Source: DATBVX01 sp963705495 (GTDB lineage: Bacteria; Pseudomonadota; Gammaproteobacteria; Steroidobacterales; Steroidobacteraceae). Taken from it: a stretch of DNA of 64,000 bases. Shown in pieces: positions 16,821-26,083 of the stretch. The notes under the pieces are model-generated. The model worked only from the letters and a program-made list of their open reading frames with translations. It did not search any database and was not told where the DNA came from. Within the stretch, counting starts at the first letter, position 1; each line of letters begins with the position of its first letter. The translations under genes and the position numbers were made by a program. The stretch is taken from assembly GCA_963705495.1 (NCBI GenBank), contig CAVPJQ010000012.1, forward strand, positions 248,001 through 312,000. Reading direction: 5' to 3'.

Positions 16821-17573
16821 ATGGCGAGTGGCGCGTTCAAGGACCACTTCTCCGGGCACGCGAGTGCCTACGCTGCGTATCGTCCTCACTATCCTCCGGA
16901 ACTCTTCGCTCAGCTCGCCGCCCTCAGCCCACAGCGACAACGCGCGTGGGATTGCGCCACGGGCAATGGACAGGCGGCGATCGGGCTCGCGAAGCATTTC
17001 AATCACATCGTCGCGACAGACGCGAGCGTCAAGCAGCTGGGCAGCCGGCGTCAACATGCGCGCATCGACTACTGCGCGGGATTAGCAGAGGCCGCGCCGC
17101 TCACCAGCGCCTGTTGCGACCTGGTGACCGTGGCGCAATCGGTACACTGGTTTCAATTCGAGCGTTTCTACGCGGAAGCTCGCCGCGTGCTGAAAGGTGG
17201 CGGCGCAATCGCACTGTGGACCTACGCAGTGTTCCGTATTCAAGCGGGCATTGATGAGCCGATCGATCATTTCTACAACGAAATCGTGGGGCCATTCTGG
17301 CCGCCGGAGCGGCGCTACGTCGAAGAGGGATACCGCACGATCCCATTCCCGTTCGATGAGCTGCAACCGCCGCCGATCGTTCTCGAGACGCACTGGAACC
17401 TGGACCAGGTCATGAACTACATCGGGACATGGTCCGCCGTGCAGCGCTTTCGCGACGCACATGGCTCGGATCCGCTGCCCCAACTGCGGACGGTGCTGGA
17501 ACCTCTCTGGGGTGCACCGGACTCAGCTCGCCGGGTCAGCTGGCCCTTGCACATGCGCGTCGGTCGCATCTGA
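16821..17573 (+). CDS. Class I SAM-dependent methyltransferase
   Basis: 250-residue soluble enzyme. The SAM site is AWDCATGNGQAAIGLA (about 42-57), with the acidic end of strand 2 at ATDAS and the motif LVTVAQSVHWFQFERFYAEA typical of the family that includes trans-aconitate and small-molecule methyltransferases. RVLKGGGAIALWTY is the fourth strand region. The N-terminal DHFSGHASAYAAYRPHYPPEL block is common in this subgroup. The substrate cannot be deduced. It follows a terminator and precedes the M13 peptidase gene by 95 bases, so it is probably expressed alone. Confidence 0.85.
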   Translation: MASGAFKDHFSGHASAYAAYRPHYPPELFAQLAALSPQRQRAWDCATGNGQAAIGLAKHFNHIVATDASVKQLGSRRQHARIDYCAGLAEAAPLTSACCDLVTVAQSVHWFQFERFYAEARRVLKGGGAIALWTYAVFRIQAGIDEPIDHFYNEIVGPFWPPERRYVEEGYRTIPFPFDELQPPPIVLETHWNLDQVMNYIGTWSAVQRFRDAHGSDPLPQLRTVLEPLWGAPDSARRVSWPLHMRVGRI

Positions 17574-17598
17574 CCTTCGGCGCCAGTTCGCATATACT
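17570..17598 (+). promoter_or_regulatory. Possible sigma-70 promoter for the M13 peptidase gene
   Basis: CTGACC at 17570-17575 and TATACT at 17593-17598 with a 17-base spacer. The -10 box matches five of six consensus bases and the -35 box four of six. It lies about 70 bases before the peptidase ATG and overlaps the end of the methyltransferase gene. Confidence 0.4.
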
Positions 17599-17668
17599 GC
17601 GCGCCCATTTTTATCTCCCGGCCGGGGGCCGCGCAGGTTTCCGGCTTGAATCCCAGGCCCTCACCCAA

Positions 17669-19717
17669 ATGAACCGACTCGCAATGACTATCCTTGCTGC
17701 CTCTCTGACCGCTTGCGCCTCCACCCCTGAAACGCCGGCACCCGCGGCACCCACCTCACCGCCGACGCTCGGCTCCGGCCTCGACCTGTCGGGATTCGAT
17801 CGCACCGTGCGGCCCCAGGATGACCTGTTCCGCTATGCGAGCGGCGAATGGCTGAAGACCGCCGTGATACCCGCCGACCGCGCCAATTACGGGGCTTTCA
17901 CAATGCTCGACGATCAGGCCCAGGCCGATGTGCGCGCGCTGGTGGAGAAGGCCGCGAACCTGCCGAGCCGTGCACCGGGGTCCGATGAACAGAAGATCGG
18001 TGATTTCTATCTCAGCTTCATGGACACCGCGCATATCGAGGAGCTCGGCCTCAAGCCGCTACAGGGTGAACTCGGACGTGTGGAGGCCATCGCCAGCCGC
18101 GCCGACCTGGTCGGCTATATGGGATACGCACAAAGCATCGGCGTTGTGCATCCCGTCTGGTACTTCGTCGCGCAGGACGAAAAGAACGCTACCGCCTACA
18201 TCTCCAACATCTATCAACGCGGACTGACGCTCCCGGACCGCGACTACTACCTCAAGAGCGACGAGAAGTACGTGGCGATTCGCGCCAAGTACCAGGTCTA
18301 TGTTGCCAACCTCCTGAAGCTTGCCGGCTTCGCGAACGCAGAGGATGGCGCGCGCCGGATCGCGGCGCTCGAGCATCGCCTGGCGCAGGCCCACTGGACT
18401 CGCGTGCAGAACCGCGACGCCGAGGCGACCTACAACAAGTACAACATCACCGAAGCCAACAAGCTGACGCCGGGTCTGGATTGGGCGCAGTTCCTCGTGG
18501 GCGCGAAAGCCGATGCGCATGAACTCGTGATCGCTCAGCCGAGCTACGTGACTGCGCTCGGCAAGGCCATCACGGAGATTGCGCTCGAGGACTGGAAGCT
18601 GTACATGAAGTACAAGCTGATCGACCAGTACGCGCCGTATCTCAGCAGCGCGTACGCCGATCTGCATTTCGATCTGCACCTCAAGACCCTCAAAGGCATC
18701 GAGGAGAACCAGCCACGCTGGAAGCGCGCGGTCGACGCGATCGATGAGTCACTGGGTGATATCGCGGGACGACTATATGTCGCGGAGCATTTCACGCCGG
18801 ACGCGAAGCAACGCATGGACGAGCTGGTTGCGAATCTTCTCAAGGCCTACAACGTGTCGATCGATAGCCTGGAATGGATGAGCCCGCAGACCCGGGCCGC
18901 TGCGCAGGCGAAGCTGGCCAAGTTCACCGTCAAGATCGGCTATCCGGACCAGTGGAAGGACTACTCGGCGCTCACCATCGACAAGACGGACCTGGTGGGA
19001 AACCTGCTGCGCTCCGCGCGGGTCGAGCATGAGCGCCTCACTGCCAGGCTCGGCAAGCCCGTCGATCGCACCGAATGGCTGATGACGCCGCAGACGGTCA
19101 ACGCGTACTACTACCCGCCGATGAATGACATCGTCTTTCCGGCCGCGATCCTGCGACCGCCGTTTTTCAATGTTGCCGCGGACGACGCCACCAATTACGG
19201 CGCGATCGGTGCCGTGATCGGGCACGAGATCAGTCACGGCTTCGATGACCAGGGTCGCAAGTACGATGGCGACGGGAACCTGCGCGACTGGTGGACGGAC
19301 GAGGATGCGAAGCGCTTCAAGGAGCGCGCGGCCCGGATCGTCGCGCAATACAGCGCCTACAACCCCATCGACGACATGAAGGTCAACGGCGAGCTCACCC
19401 TCGGCGAGAACATCGGCGACCTTTCCGGTCTCGCCATCGCGTACAAGGCCTACAAGATCGCCCTGGGCGACAGGACGGCGCCGGTGATCGACGGGTTCAC
19501 GGGCGATCAACGCTTCTTCCTCGGCTGGAGCCAGGTGTGGCGGCGCAAGTATCGCGACGAGGATCTGCGCCAGCGCCTGGTGACCGATCCGCACAGCCCG
19601 AGCGAATATCGCTGCAACGGTATCGTCACCAACATGACGCCGTTCTACACTGCGTTCGGCCTCAAGGAAGGCGACAAGCTCTACCGGCCGCCGTCCGATC
19701 GCGTCCAGATCTGGTAG
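17669..19717 (+). CDS. M13 family zinc metallopeptidase (neprilysin/PepO-like) lipoprotein
   Basis: 682 residues. The N-terminus is a lipoprotein signal (LAMTILAASLTACAS, lipobox LTAC), so the enzyme should be anchored and face the periplasm. The M13 N-terminal domain is recognisable (VRPQDDLFRYASGEWLKT). The catalytic motif HEISH lies at about 519-523 in AVIGHEISHGFDDQGRKYDG, and the third zinc ligand is the Glu of GENIGDLSG near 580. NAYYYPPMNDIVFPAAIL is also diagnostic. It cleaves peptides, probably short extracytoplasmic ones. The frame is open upstream to 17429, but the ATG at 17669 opens the signal peptide. It precedes the LemA/TPM genes by 38 bases. Confidence 0.9.
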   Translation: MNRLAMTILAASLTACASTPETPAPAAPTSPPTLGSGLDLSGFDRTVRPQDDLFRYASGEWLKTAVIPADRANYGAFTMLDDQAQADVRALVEKAANLPSRAPGSDEQKIGDFYLSFMDTAHIEELGLKPLQGELGRVEAIASRADLVGYMGYAQSIGVVHPVWYFVAQDEKNATAYISNIYQRGLTLPDRDYYLKSDEKYVAIRAKYQVYVANLLKLAGFANAEDGARRIAALEHRLAQAHWTRVQNRDAEATYNKYNITEANKLTPGLDWAQFLVGAKADAHELVIAQPSYVTALGKAITEIALEDWKLYMKYKLIDQYAPYLSSAYADLHFDLHLKTLKGIEENQPRWKRAVDAIDESLGDIAGRLYVAEHFTPDAKQRMDELVANLLKAYNVSIDSLEWMSPQTRAAAQAKLAKFTVKIGYPDQWKDYSALTIDKTDLVGNLLRSARVEHERLTARLGKPVDRTEWLMTPQTVNAYYYPPMNDIVFPAAILRPPFFNVAADDATNYGAIGAVIGHEISHGFDDQGRKYDGDGNLRDWWTDEDAKRFKERAARIVAQYSAYNPIDDMKVNGELTLGENIGDLSGLAIAYKAYKIALGDRTAPVIDGFTGDQRFFLGWSQVWRRKYRDEDLRQRLVTDPHSPSEYRCNGIVTNMTPFYTAFGLKEGDKLYRPPSDRVQIW

Positions 19718-19755
19718 GAGCTCGAGTCATGCAGTCACCTGCAAAAGGAGCAACC

Positions 19756-20377
19756 ATGCGCGCATTACTCCTGTTGACGCTTTTCGCAACTGCCTTGCTG
19801 TCCGGATGTGGCTACAACACGCTGCAGAGCCAGGACGAGCAGGTCAAAGCGGCCTGGTCGCAAGTGTTGAACCAGTATCAACGTCGCGCGGACCTGGTGC
19901 CGAACCTGGTGAACGTTGTGAAGGGCGCCGCGGCCCAGGAGCGACAGGTGCTCGATGACGTCGTGCAGGCCCGCTCGCGGGTCGGCTCGATCCAGGCGAC
20001 TCCTGAGCTGATCAACGACGAGGCGGCCTTCAAGAAATTCCAGGCGGCGCAGGCGGACCTGACCAGCGCGCTGTCGCGACTGCTCGCAGTCGCGGAGAAC
20101 TACCCGGAACTCAAGTCGATCGAAGCATTCCGCGACCTGCAGGCGCAGCTCGAGGGGGTCGAGAATCGCATCGCGGTGGAACGCAAGCGGTATATCGAAT
20201 CCGTGCAGGCCTACAACACGACGGTGCGATCGTTCCCCACCAACCTCACGGCGATGCTGTTCGGCCACAAGGTGAAGCCGAATTTCTCGGTCGAGAACGA
20301 GGACGTGATCTCGAAGCCGCCGACCGTGGACTTTGGCGCACCCGCTCCGGCGCCCGCGACCCGCCCCGCAAGGGTAA
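19756..20377 (+). CDS. lemA: LemA family lipoprotein (frame broken near its end)
   Basis: About 207 residues. It starts at an ATG with AAAGGAG five bases upstream. The lipoprotein signal LLLTLFATALLSGCG is followed by the LemA helical region, with QYQRRADLVPNLVNVVKG, AAQERQVLDDVVQARS and AENYPELKSIEAFRDLQAQL all diagnostic. LemA proteins accompany TPM-domain proteins, as here; their exact role is unsettled. Read literally the frame has no stop until 20982 and would fuse with the next gene. A TAA at 20375 lies one base out of frame, right where LemA proteins end and before the next ribosome site, so a one-base insertion near 20355-20375 is likely. The end given is that TAA. Confidence 0.75.
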
Positions 20378-20399
20378 CTGACCAGCGCAGAAGGCCCCG

Positions 20400-21311
20400 A
20401 TGCGCCTCAGTCCGGGGTTCACTATCGCGTGCGCGCTTCTGTGCGGCGCTCTCGGCCTGCTTGCGCCCCTGCAGGTCTCGCATGCGCAGGTCGAGGTTCC
20501 TGCTGCTCCATGGGCGCGTCACTGATTTGACTCGCACCCTGAGCGCCGAGCAGGTCGCGGCGCTCGAGCAGAAATTGCAGGCGTTCGAGGCGAGCAAGGG
20601 CAGCCAGATCGCGGTGCTGATCGTGCCCACCACCGAGCCGGAGGACATCGCCGCGTTTGGAATTCGTGTCGCCGAAGCATGGAAGCTCGGACGCAAGGGC
20701 GTCGATGACGGCGCAATCCTGATCGTCGCCAAGGACCAGCACCGCATGCGCATCGAGGTGGGCTACGGGCTCGAAGGCGTCATGCCGGATGCGATCGCGC
20801 GACGCATTGTGGGGAACACCATCGCGCCCCATTTCAAGCAGGGCGATTATTACGGCGGCATCGATGCGGGCGTGGATCAGATGATTCGCATCGTCGACGG
20901 CGAGCCTCTTCCGGAGCCGGATCGCAAGCTGGTCTCCGCCGCCGGGTGGCATCGGAGTGGCTCACCACGACGCTCGTGCTGATCATCATCGGCGGCACGA
21001 TTCTGCGGCGCATCTTCGGTCGCACGATCGGTGCGCTGGCCACCGGTGGAGTAAGCGGATTCATCGCGTACGTGCTCACGCATGTCATTCCGGTTGCCGC
21101 GGGCGTCGCCGCGATCGGATTCTTCCTCGCCATGCTGTTCGGCGGCTTCGGCGGGCCGAGCGGCTGGTCGAGCCGCGGTCGCAGTGGCATGGGCAGCGGT
21201 TGGGGCGGTGGCTGGGGTGGCGGAGGGTTCGGCGGCGGTATGGGCGGGGGAGGAGGTTTCAGCGGTGGCGGCGGTGGATTCGGTGGCGGCGGCGCCTCGG
21301 GAAGCTGGTGA
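20400..21311 (+). pseudogene. TPM-domain (YgcG-like) protein with two frame breaks
   Basis: The intact gene would start at ATG 20400 (AGAAGG upstream) with a signal peptide (FTIACALLCGALGLLAPLQV, cleaved after SHA). The frame stops at 20525. The TPM domain (VTDLTRTLSAEQVAALEQKL, then IEVGYGLEGVMPDAIA) continues one base later, from about 20512 to 20945. The membrane helix and Gly-rich tail (EWLTTTLVLIIIGG, then many GGGG runs) are back in the first frame, to 21311. So there is one apparent extra base near 20512 and a compensating loss near 20935-20946. TPM proteins partner LemA at the membrane. Either the gene is decaying or the sequence has indel errors. Confidence 0.7.
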
Positions 21312-21312
21312 C

Positions 21313-21811
21313 ATGAACCTGAAGCGGCTTGCTGCGACACTGGTTCACGACCGACCTCACGCGCCGGCGTGCCTTTCCGACGCGCGTACTCACCGCGATC
21401 GAGGAACAGATCCGAGCGAGTGAGAAACAGCACGGCGGGGAGATTCGCTTTGCGATCGAAACCGCACTGGACGGTCCTGCTCTGTGGCATGACGTCCCTG
21501 CGCGCCAACACGCCATCGATGTGTTCGCACAACTGCGCGTGTGGGACACGGAGCACAACAACGGTGTGCTCATCCTGGTACTGCTCGCGGACCGCGACGT
21601 GGAAATCGTGGCCGACCGCGGCTACCGCAATCGGGTCAGCAATGCCGCGTGGGAAGGCGTTTGCCGTGCGATGGAAGCGGAGTTTCGCGCCGGGCACTTC
21701 GAAAGCGGCGCGATCAAGGGTATTCAGGCCATCACCAGCATCATTGCTCCGCTCTTCCCGCCCGGGCCGCGCGACTCAAACGAACTTCCCGATCGGCCCG
21801 CACTCCTTTAA
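21313..21811 (+). CDS. Second TPM-domain protein (frame broken near start)
   Basis: About 165 residues, cytoplasmic-type TPM protein of the kind that often follows LemA and a membrane-anchored TPM protein. ATG 21313 begins MNLKR one base after the previous stop. The conserved continuation (LRHWFTTDLTRRRAFPTRVL, then GEIRFAIETALD, VWDTEHNNGVLILVLLADRD and EIVADRGYRNRV) is in the frame one base later, from about 21329. Removing one base near 21325-21331 would give a continuous protein; otherwise translation would have to start at TTG 21329, which has no good ribosome site. Same direction of shift as in its neighbours. Confidence 0.72.
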
Positions 21812-21859
21812 AGCATGTACTCAGGTGTGAGTCGCGCACAGCGATGCCATAATCGCCGC

Positions 21860-23080
21860 ATGCCCCGACTGAATCTGTCTGCGCTCGCAGACAATCCCAG
21901 GGTGGTTCAGAGTTGCACGTTGCTGATCGCTACGGCTGTGCTCTGTGGCTGTTCGCTGCTCTCCAATCCGTTCAGCCGCCCCGAGCAACCTGGCGCGCAG
22001 CAGGCGCCCGCGAAACCGCCCGCGCTGCCGCCCATAGCGACGCATCGGTTCGAGATCGATCCGCTCAATGACGATGTGGTCGGCCTTATCCAGAGCACGA
22101 TCGCCTCCAAGGAAGACACGCTGCCGGATATCGCGCGCCGCTTCGATATCGGTTACGAGGAGATCGTGCGCGCCAATCCTGGCGTCGATCCATGGCTGCC
22201 GGGAGAGGGGCGGGAGATCGTGCTGCCGACGCGGTTCATCCTGCCCAATGCGCCACGCGAAGGCATCGTCATCAACATTCCGGCCATGCGTCTCTTCTAC
22301 TACCCGGCGCACAAGAAAGAGGAGCCCGCCGAGGTGATCACGTATCCGATCGGGATCGGGCGCGTTGGTTGGTCGACGCCGGAGGGTGCAACCAAGATCG
22401 TCAAGCGCACACTCGATCCGGTGTGGACGGTCCCGGTGTCGATTCGCAAGGAGCACGCCGAGATGGGCGATGAATTGCCGCCGGTGGTCGGGCCGGGGCC
22501 GGACAACCCGCTGGGCCGGCATTCATTCACGCTCCAGTGGCAGGGTTATCTCGTGCACGGAACTAACAAACCCTACGGCGTAGGCATGCGTTCCAGTCAT
22601 GGCTGCATCCGTCTGTATCCAGAGGACATCGAACAACTCTTCGACACGGTTCCGCTGGGCACGAAACTGCGCGTCGTGAACCAGCCGGTGCTGTTCGGGC
22701 GCGCGGGTGAGGACGTCCTGGTGCAGTCCTATGGCGCCCTCGAAGACGACCAGCGTGACTGGTCGGGAAGCGCTCGCAAGCTGATGGAAAAGTCGATGCC
22801 CGAAGCCACGCGCAAGATGATCAAGGAAGACAAGCTCACGATCGACTGGGAGCGCGTGCATGCCCTGCTCACCGCACCACATGGTGTACCCGTTTCCATT
22901 ACCGTCCCGGAGGCGAGCCTTGACGGCGAGCTGCTGGCGGCGCGCAAGGTCGAGAACACGGTGCCCGAGGGATCGAACTGGGACGGCAAGGTGGAAGTGG
23001 ACGAGGCCAAGTTCGAGCAGCTGCTGTCGGAAACCGAAACCGGTCCACCGACCGCGGCGGCAGACGGAACTGCCCGCTGA
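21860..23080 (+). CDS. L,D-transpeptidase (YkuD) lipoprotein with LysM-like domain
   Basis: 406 residues. A lipoprotein signal ends at lipobox VLCGCS. A LysM-like stretch (DTLPDIARRFDIGYEEIVRA, then ANPGVDPWLPG) should bind peptidoglycan. The YkuD catalytic region has YLVHGTNKPYGVGMRSSHGC, with His in HGT and the nucleophile C249 in SHGCIRLYPED. Enzymes of this ErfK/YbiS/YcfS type attach Braun lipoprotein to peptidoglycan or make 3-3 cross-links in the periplasm. Length and the long C-terminal extension are normal for the group. The ATG at 21860 is chosen over 21815 because the signal peptide begins there. The convergent thioesterase gene ends one base later. Confidence 0.88.
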   Translation: MPRLNLSALADNPRVVQSCTLLIATAVLCGCSLLSNPFSRPEQPGAQQAPAKPPALPPIATHRFEIDPLNDDVVGLIQSTIASKEDTLPDIARRFDIGYEEIVRANPGVDPWLPGEGREIVLPTRFILPNAPREGIVINIPAMRLFYYPAHKKEEPAEVITYPIGIGRVGWSTPEGATKIVKRTLDPVWTVPVSIRKEHAEMGDELPPVVGPGPDNPLGRHSFTLQWQGYLVHGTNKPYGVGMRSSHGCIRLYPEDIEQLFDTVPLGTKLRVVNQPVLFGRAGEDVLVQSYGALEDDQRDWSGSARKLMEKSMPEATRKMIKEDKLTIDWERVHALLTAPHGVPVSITVPEASLDGELLAARKVENTVPEGSNWDGKVEVDEAKFEQLLSETETGPPTAAADGTAR

Positions 23081-23081
23081 T

Positions 23082-23576
23082 CTACCAGATCGTGTCCTGA
23101 GCGTTTCGGTCCGCGGCGACCGCCACGATCCCGGTCGCGGTCGCGCACAGGCGACCATTGGAGAACAGGGCGCTTTCCGCGAACGCGAGGTTGTCAGTGC
23201 GCTTGACGCATGCGCCGAACACTTCCAGGGGCGCATCGAGCACCGCGCGCATGAACTTCATCGACAGCTCGCAGGTCCCGGCGCGCCGGGTGTCGAACTG
23301 CAGTGTGCCGGCAAGACCCAGGGCACAGTCGAACAAGCCCGCGAGCACTGCGCCGTTCACGGCGCGCGAACGCAGGCCGCCAACGTGATGTTCTGCGATC
23401 GTGGCGAGCGTCACACGCACCAGCAGCGCGTCGGAAAGGTCGACGGTCAGGCCAAAATGCACGACGCTCGGCAGGCGGTTGAACTGCTCTGCCCAGCTCT
23501 GGCGCGCGGTCGCATCGAGTGCAATGGGCTGTGCTCGTGCGCGCAGACCGGCGAGCTGGCTGTCATCGACAGGCAT
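23082..23576 (-). CDS. PaaI-like hotdog-fold thioesterase
   Basis: 164 residues. The hotdog core is seen in HVGGLRSRAVNGAVLAGLFD (about 64-83), where the active-site Asn/Gly and following helix lie, then CELSMKFMRAVL and FAESALFSNGRLCATATGIV. This matches small acyl-CoA thioesterases, whose real substrates vary widely. The frame is open to an ATG at 23660, but the ATG at 23576 gives the usual family length. No signal peptide. It converges on the L,D-transpeptidase gene and diverges from the glycosyltransferase gene. Confidence 0.7.
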   Translation of the reverse strand: MPVDDSQLAGLRARAQPIALDATARQSWAEQFNRLPSVVHFGLTVDLSDALLVRVTLATIAEHHVGGLRSRAVNGAVLAGLFDCALGLAGTLQFDTRRAGTCELSMKFMRAVLDAPLEVFGACVKRTDNLAFAESALFSNGRLCATATGIVAVAADRNAQDTIW

Positions 23577-23681
23577 AGGACTCTCGAACGGGGCGATGGG
23601 CGCATGATACCCGCTCGGCGTCACACGACTGTCATACGCAATCCCTAGCCTGCGCTGCATTTGTTTGCCCGCGATTCAGCC

Positions 23682-24876
23682 ATGCGCATCCTGATGATCT
23701 CCGATGTGTACTTTCCCCGTATCAACGGAGTCTCGACGTCGATCCAGACTTTTCGCCGTGATCTCGAGGATCTCGGGCACGAAGTGACGCTGATCGCGCC
23801 GCGCTATCCGCAGTCCGGCGCCGAGGCCGAACCCGGCATCCTGCGGGTGAAGTCACACCAGGTGCCGCGCGATCCGGAAGATCGAATGATGCGGCGGGGC
23901 GAGATTCGTCGCCTGCTGCCGGACCTGCGCAGATCTGACTTCGACCTGGTGCATATCCAGACCCCGTTCATCGCCCACTACGCCGGGATCGAGCTCGCCC
24001 GTGCGCTCGATGTGCCGGTGCTCGAGACCTACCACACTTATTTCGAGGAATACCTGCATCACTACGTGCCGCTGATGCCGCGACGCCTGATGCGCTTCGT
24101 GGCGCGCCGCTTTACGTGCCGACAATGCAATCAGATCGATCACCTCATCGCACCGTCGCGCGCGATGCGCGATGCGCTCGTCGAGTACGAGGTGCGCACA
24201 CCGATCAGCATCATCCCCACGGGACTCGAGGCCGATCGCTTCGAGAAGGCGGACGGCGAGGCGTTTCGCCGGCGCTTCGGCATCGACGCGCAACGCCCGG
24301 TGGTGGTTCACGTCGGGCGCATCGCGCACGAAAAGAACCTCGATTTCCTGTTGCGCATGATGGTGAGCGTATCGCGGCAGGTGCCGGACGCGCTGTTGCT
24401 TGTGGCGGGCGAAGGGCCGGCGCTCGCACATTGCAAGCGTCTGGCAGCAGAGCTCGGTCTGCAGGGGCACACGCTGTTCGTCGGCTACCTCGACCGTAAG
24501 CATGAGTTGCTCGATTGCTATCGCGCCGGGGATGTCTTTGCGTTCGCATCGCGAACCGAGACGCAGGGTCTCGTGCTGCTGGAGGCGATGGCCCAGGGCG
24601 TGCCGGTGGTTTCCACAGCGCACATGGGAACTGTCGATATCCTGGGCGCACGTCGCGGCTGTGTTGTGGTCGAGGAATCGGAGCCGGATTTTGCCGCGGC
24701 AGTCGTGGACCTGTTGCGCGATCGTGGCCGGCGCGAGGCGCTCGGTGCCGAGGCGCGTAGCCTATGCCGCAACCTGGTCCGCGCGGGAGATGGCGACTCG
24801 CCTCGTCGACCTCTACCGGGCCATGCTGGCGGGCCGCACAAGTTCCGTGCTCGCACCCGCGGAGCACCAGAGCTGA
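23682..24876 (+). CDS. Family 4 glycosyltransferase (frame broken near C-terminus)
   Basis: About 397 residues. The N-terminal MRILMISDVYFPRINGVSTS is the hallmark of GT4 enzymes of the PimB/diacylglycerol glycosyltransferase type. HVGRIAHEKNLDFLLRMM and the acceptor/donor motif FAFASRTETQGLVLLEAMAQ (E-x7-E) are present. It transfers a nucleotide-linked sugar, perhaps to a lipid at the inner membrane face. Read literally the C-terminus drifts into a Pro/Arg-rich tail ending at 24911. The frame one base over gives a normal helical end (YAATWSAREMATRLVDLYRA) and stops at 24876, so one extra base near 24760-24762 is inferred. The ATG at 23682 is preferred to TTG 23661. Confidence 0.78.
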
Positions 24877-24955
24877 CGATGCCCGGGCACGCGCCACATC
24901 CCTTCGGTTGATCGATTCCGGTATATTCGCCTGCCTTCCCCGCGACGCAGGCTCG

Positions 24956-25126
24956 ATGCTGACCGATTGGCTCAAGATCATGATGGATGAGATCGCGCGC
25001 AAGCAGGCCGAGCTCGACAGCGCGCGCGCCGAGGAGCAGCTGCGCGAGAATGAGCGCAAGACCGCTCAGCCACCTCAGGACAAAAAACAAGGCGCCACCA
25101 AAGGCGCAAAGGCAGGACGCCCATGA
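24956..25126 (+). CDS. 56-residue charged coiled-coil protein upstream of rhomboid
   Basis: Small protein beginning MLTDWLKIMMDEIARKQAEL. An amphipathic N-terminal helix runs into a heptad-like charged helix (about 10-36), then a disordered Lys/Gly/Pro tail ending GAKAGRP. Its stop TGA overlaps the ATG of the rhomboid gene by four bases (ATGA), a classic coupling arrangement, so it is likely translated together with the protease. No domain recognised. It could be a regulator or substrate of the rhomboid, but only the coupling supports that. Confidence 0.55.
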   Translation: MLTDWLKIMMDEIARKQAELDSARAEEQLRENERKTAQPPQDKKQGATKGAKAGRP

Positions 25127-25809
25127 TCCCGATAAAGGACGAGAACCCGTCGCGGCTCGTGCCGTACGTTACCTACGCAATCATCATCCTTTGCGTCGTG
25201 GTGTTCCTGTGGCAGTTCTCGCTCGGGCCGGAGCGTGGCCAGACCGCCGTGTACGCCCTGGGAGTGATTCCGGCTGTCCTGCTCGGCAGCACGCAATTGC
25301 CCGCCGACGTGGCAGTGGTTCCGCCGTGGCTCAGCATCGTGACTTCGATGTTCCTGCATGGTGGCTGGATGCACCTGATCGGGAACATGCTGTACCTGTG
25401 GATCTTCGGCGATAACGTGGAGGACAGCATGGGCCACGTGCGTTTCGCGATCTTCTACGTCGTCTGTGGAGCTGCCGCGGTATTCGCCCAGGCCCTTCCG
25501 GAGCCGATGTCACAGGTGCCGATGATCGGTGCGAGCGGCGCGATTTCCGGCGTGCTCGGCGCGTACCTGCTGCTCTTCCCGCGGGCGCGCATTCACGTGC
25601 TGATTCCGCTCGGGATCGTGTTGCAGAGTGCACACCTGAAGGCCATGTGGGTGCTGCTGTTCTGGTTTGGGCTGCAGCTCCTCAGCAATGTGATGCAAGG
25701 CGAAGCGGGCGCCGGCGTCGCGTTCCGGGCGCACATCGGTGGGTTCGTGGCCGGTATGGCACTCATTCCACTCCTGAAGTACCGCGCCGTTCGGTTGTTC
25801 GCTCCGTAG
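25123..25809 (+). CDS. Rhomboid family intramembrane serine protease
   Basis: 228 residues with six to seven membrane helices. The rhomboid signatures are all present: SMFLHGGWMHLIGNMLYLWI (helix 2, with the His/Asn oxyanion residues), the catalytic Ser in GASGAISGVLGAY (about residue 133) and the catalytic His in FRAHIGGFVAGM (about 206). The short N-terminal region before helix 1 (MIPIKDENPSR) is normal. It cleaves membrane proteins within or near the bilayer. The start overlaps the small upstream gene by four bases. The TAG stop overlaps the first two bases of a long inverted-terminus element. Confidence 0.9.
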   Translation: MIPIKDENPSRLVPYVTYAIIILCVVVFLWQFSLGPERGQTAVYALGVIPAVLLGSTQLPADVAVVPPWLSIVTSMFLHGGWMHLIGNMLYLWIFGDNVEDSMGHVRFAIFYVVCGAAAVFAQALPEPMSQVPMIGASGAISGVLGAYLLLFPRARIHVLIPLGIVLQSAHLKAMWVLLFWFGLQLLSNVMQGEAGAGVAFRAHIGGFVAGMALIPLLKYRAVRLFAP

Positions 25810-26049
25810 AGCAGTCCGCTCTGGTCGCCGGGTGGGTGTGCCTCGAGCTCGTGGAGCAAATGCGCAGCGACGACACTTGAGCGAGGAACGCTCAAGGTCG
25901 CGCGCGAACCCTCAGTCCGGGCGGCGATCAGACGCCGATAGATCAAATTACCATCACCAAATCCGGTCTGATCGCTGATCGCCCGGACAGAGGGCATTAG
26001 CTACACGAGCTCGAGGCACACCCACCCGGCGACCAGACCGTCCTGCTTT
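25808..26049. repeat. 242-base inverted-terminus element (family 1, copy A), three-way junction fold
   Basis: Termini of 46 bases (25808-25853 and 26004-26049) are inverted repeats with four mismatches, all in the outer 12 bases. Inside are two further stems. One is CGACACTTGAGCG at 25871-25883 with its complement at 25889-25900 (one bulged A, 5-base loop). The other is 25909-25933 with 25966-25994 (one mismatch and a four-base insert). The whole could fold as a three-way junction in RNA or a cruciform in DNA. It starts at the second base of the rhomboid stop codon. No reading frame of interest inside. Confidence 0.85.
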
Positions 26050-26083
26050 AGCCAAAGAGGCGAAGCCGTCTGATCTCACTCTC

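Noticed and set aside
17429..17668. 80-residue N-terminal extension of the M13 peptidase
   Set aside because: It overlaps the end of the methyltransferase gene in another frame and would bury the lipoprotein signal peptide.
21175..21305. GGC-rich near-tandem repeats that might be a repeat array
   Set aside because: They encode the Gly-rich C-terminal tail usual for membrane-anchored TPM proteins.
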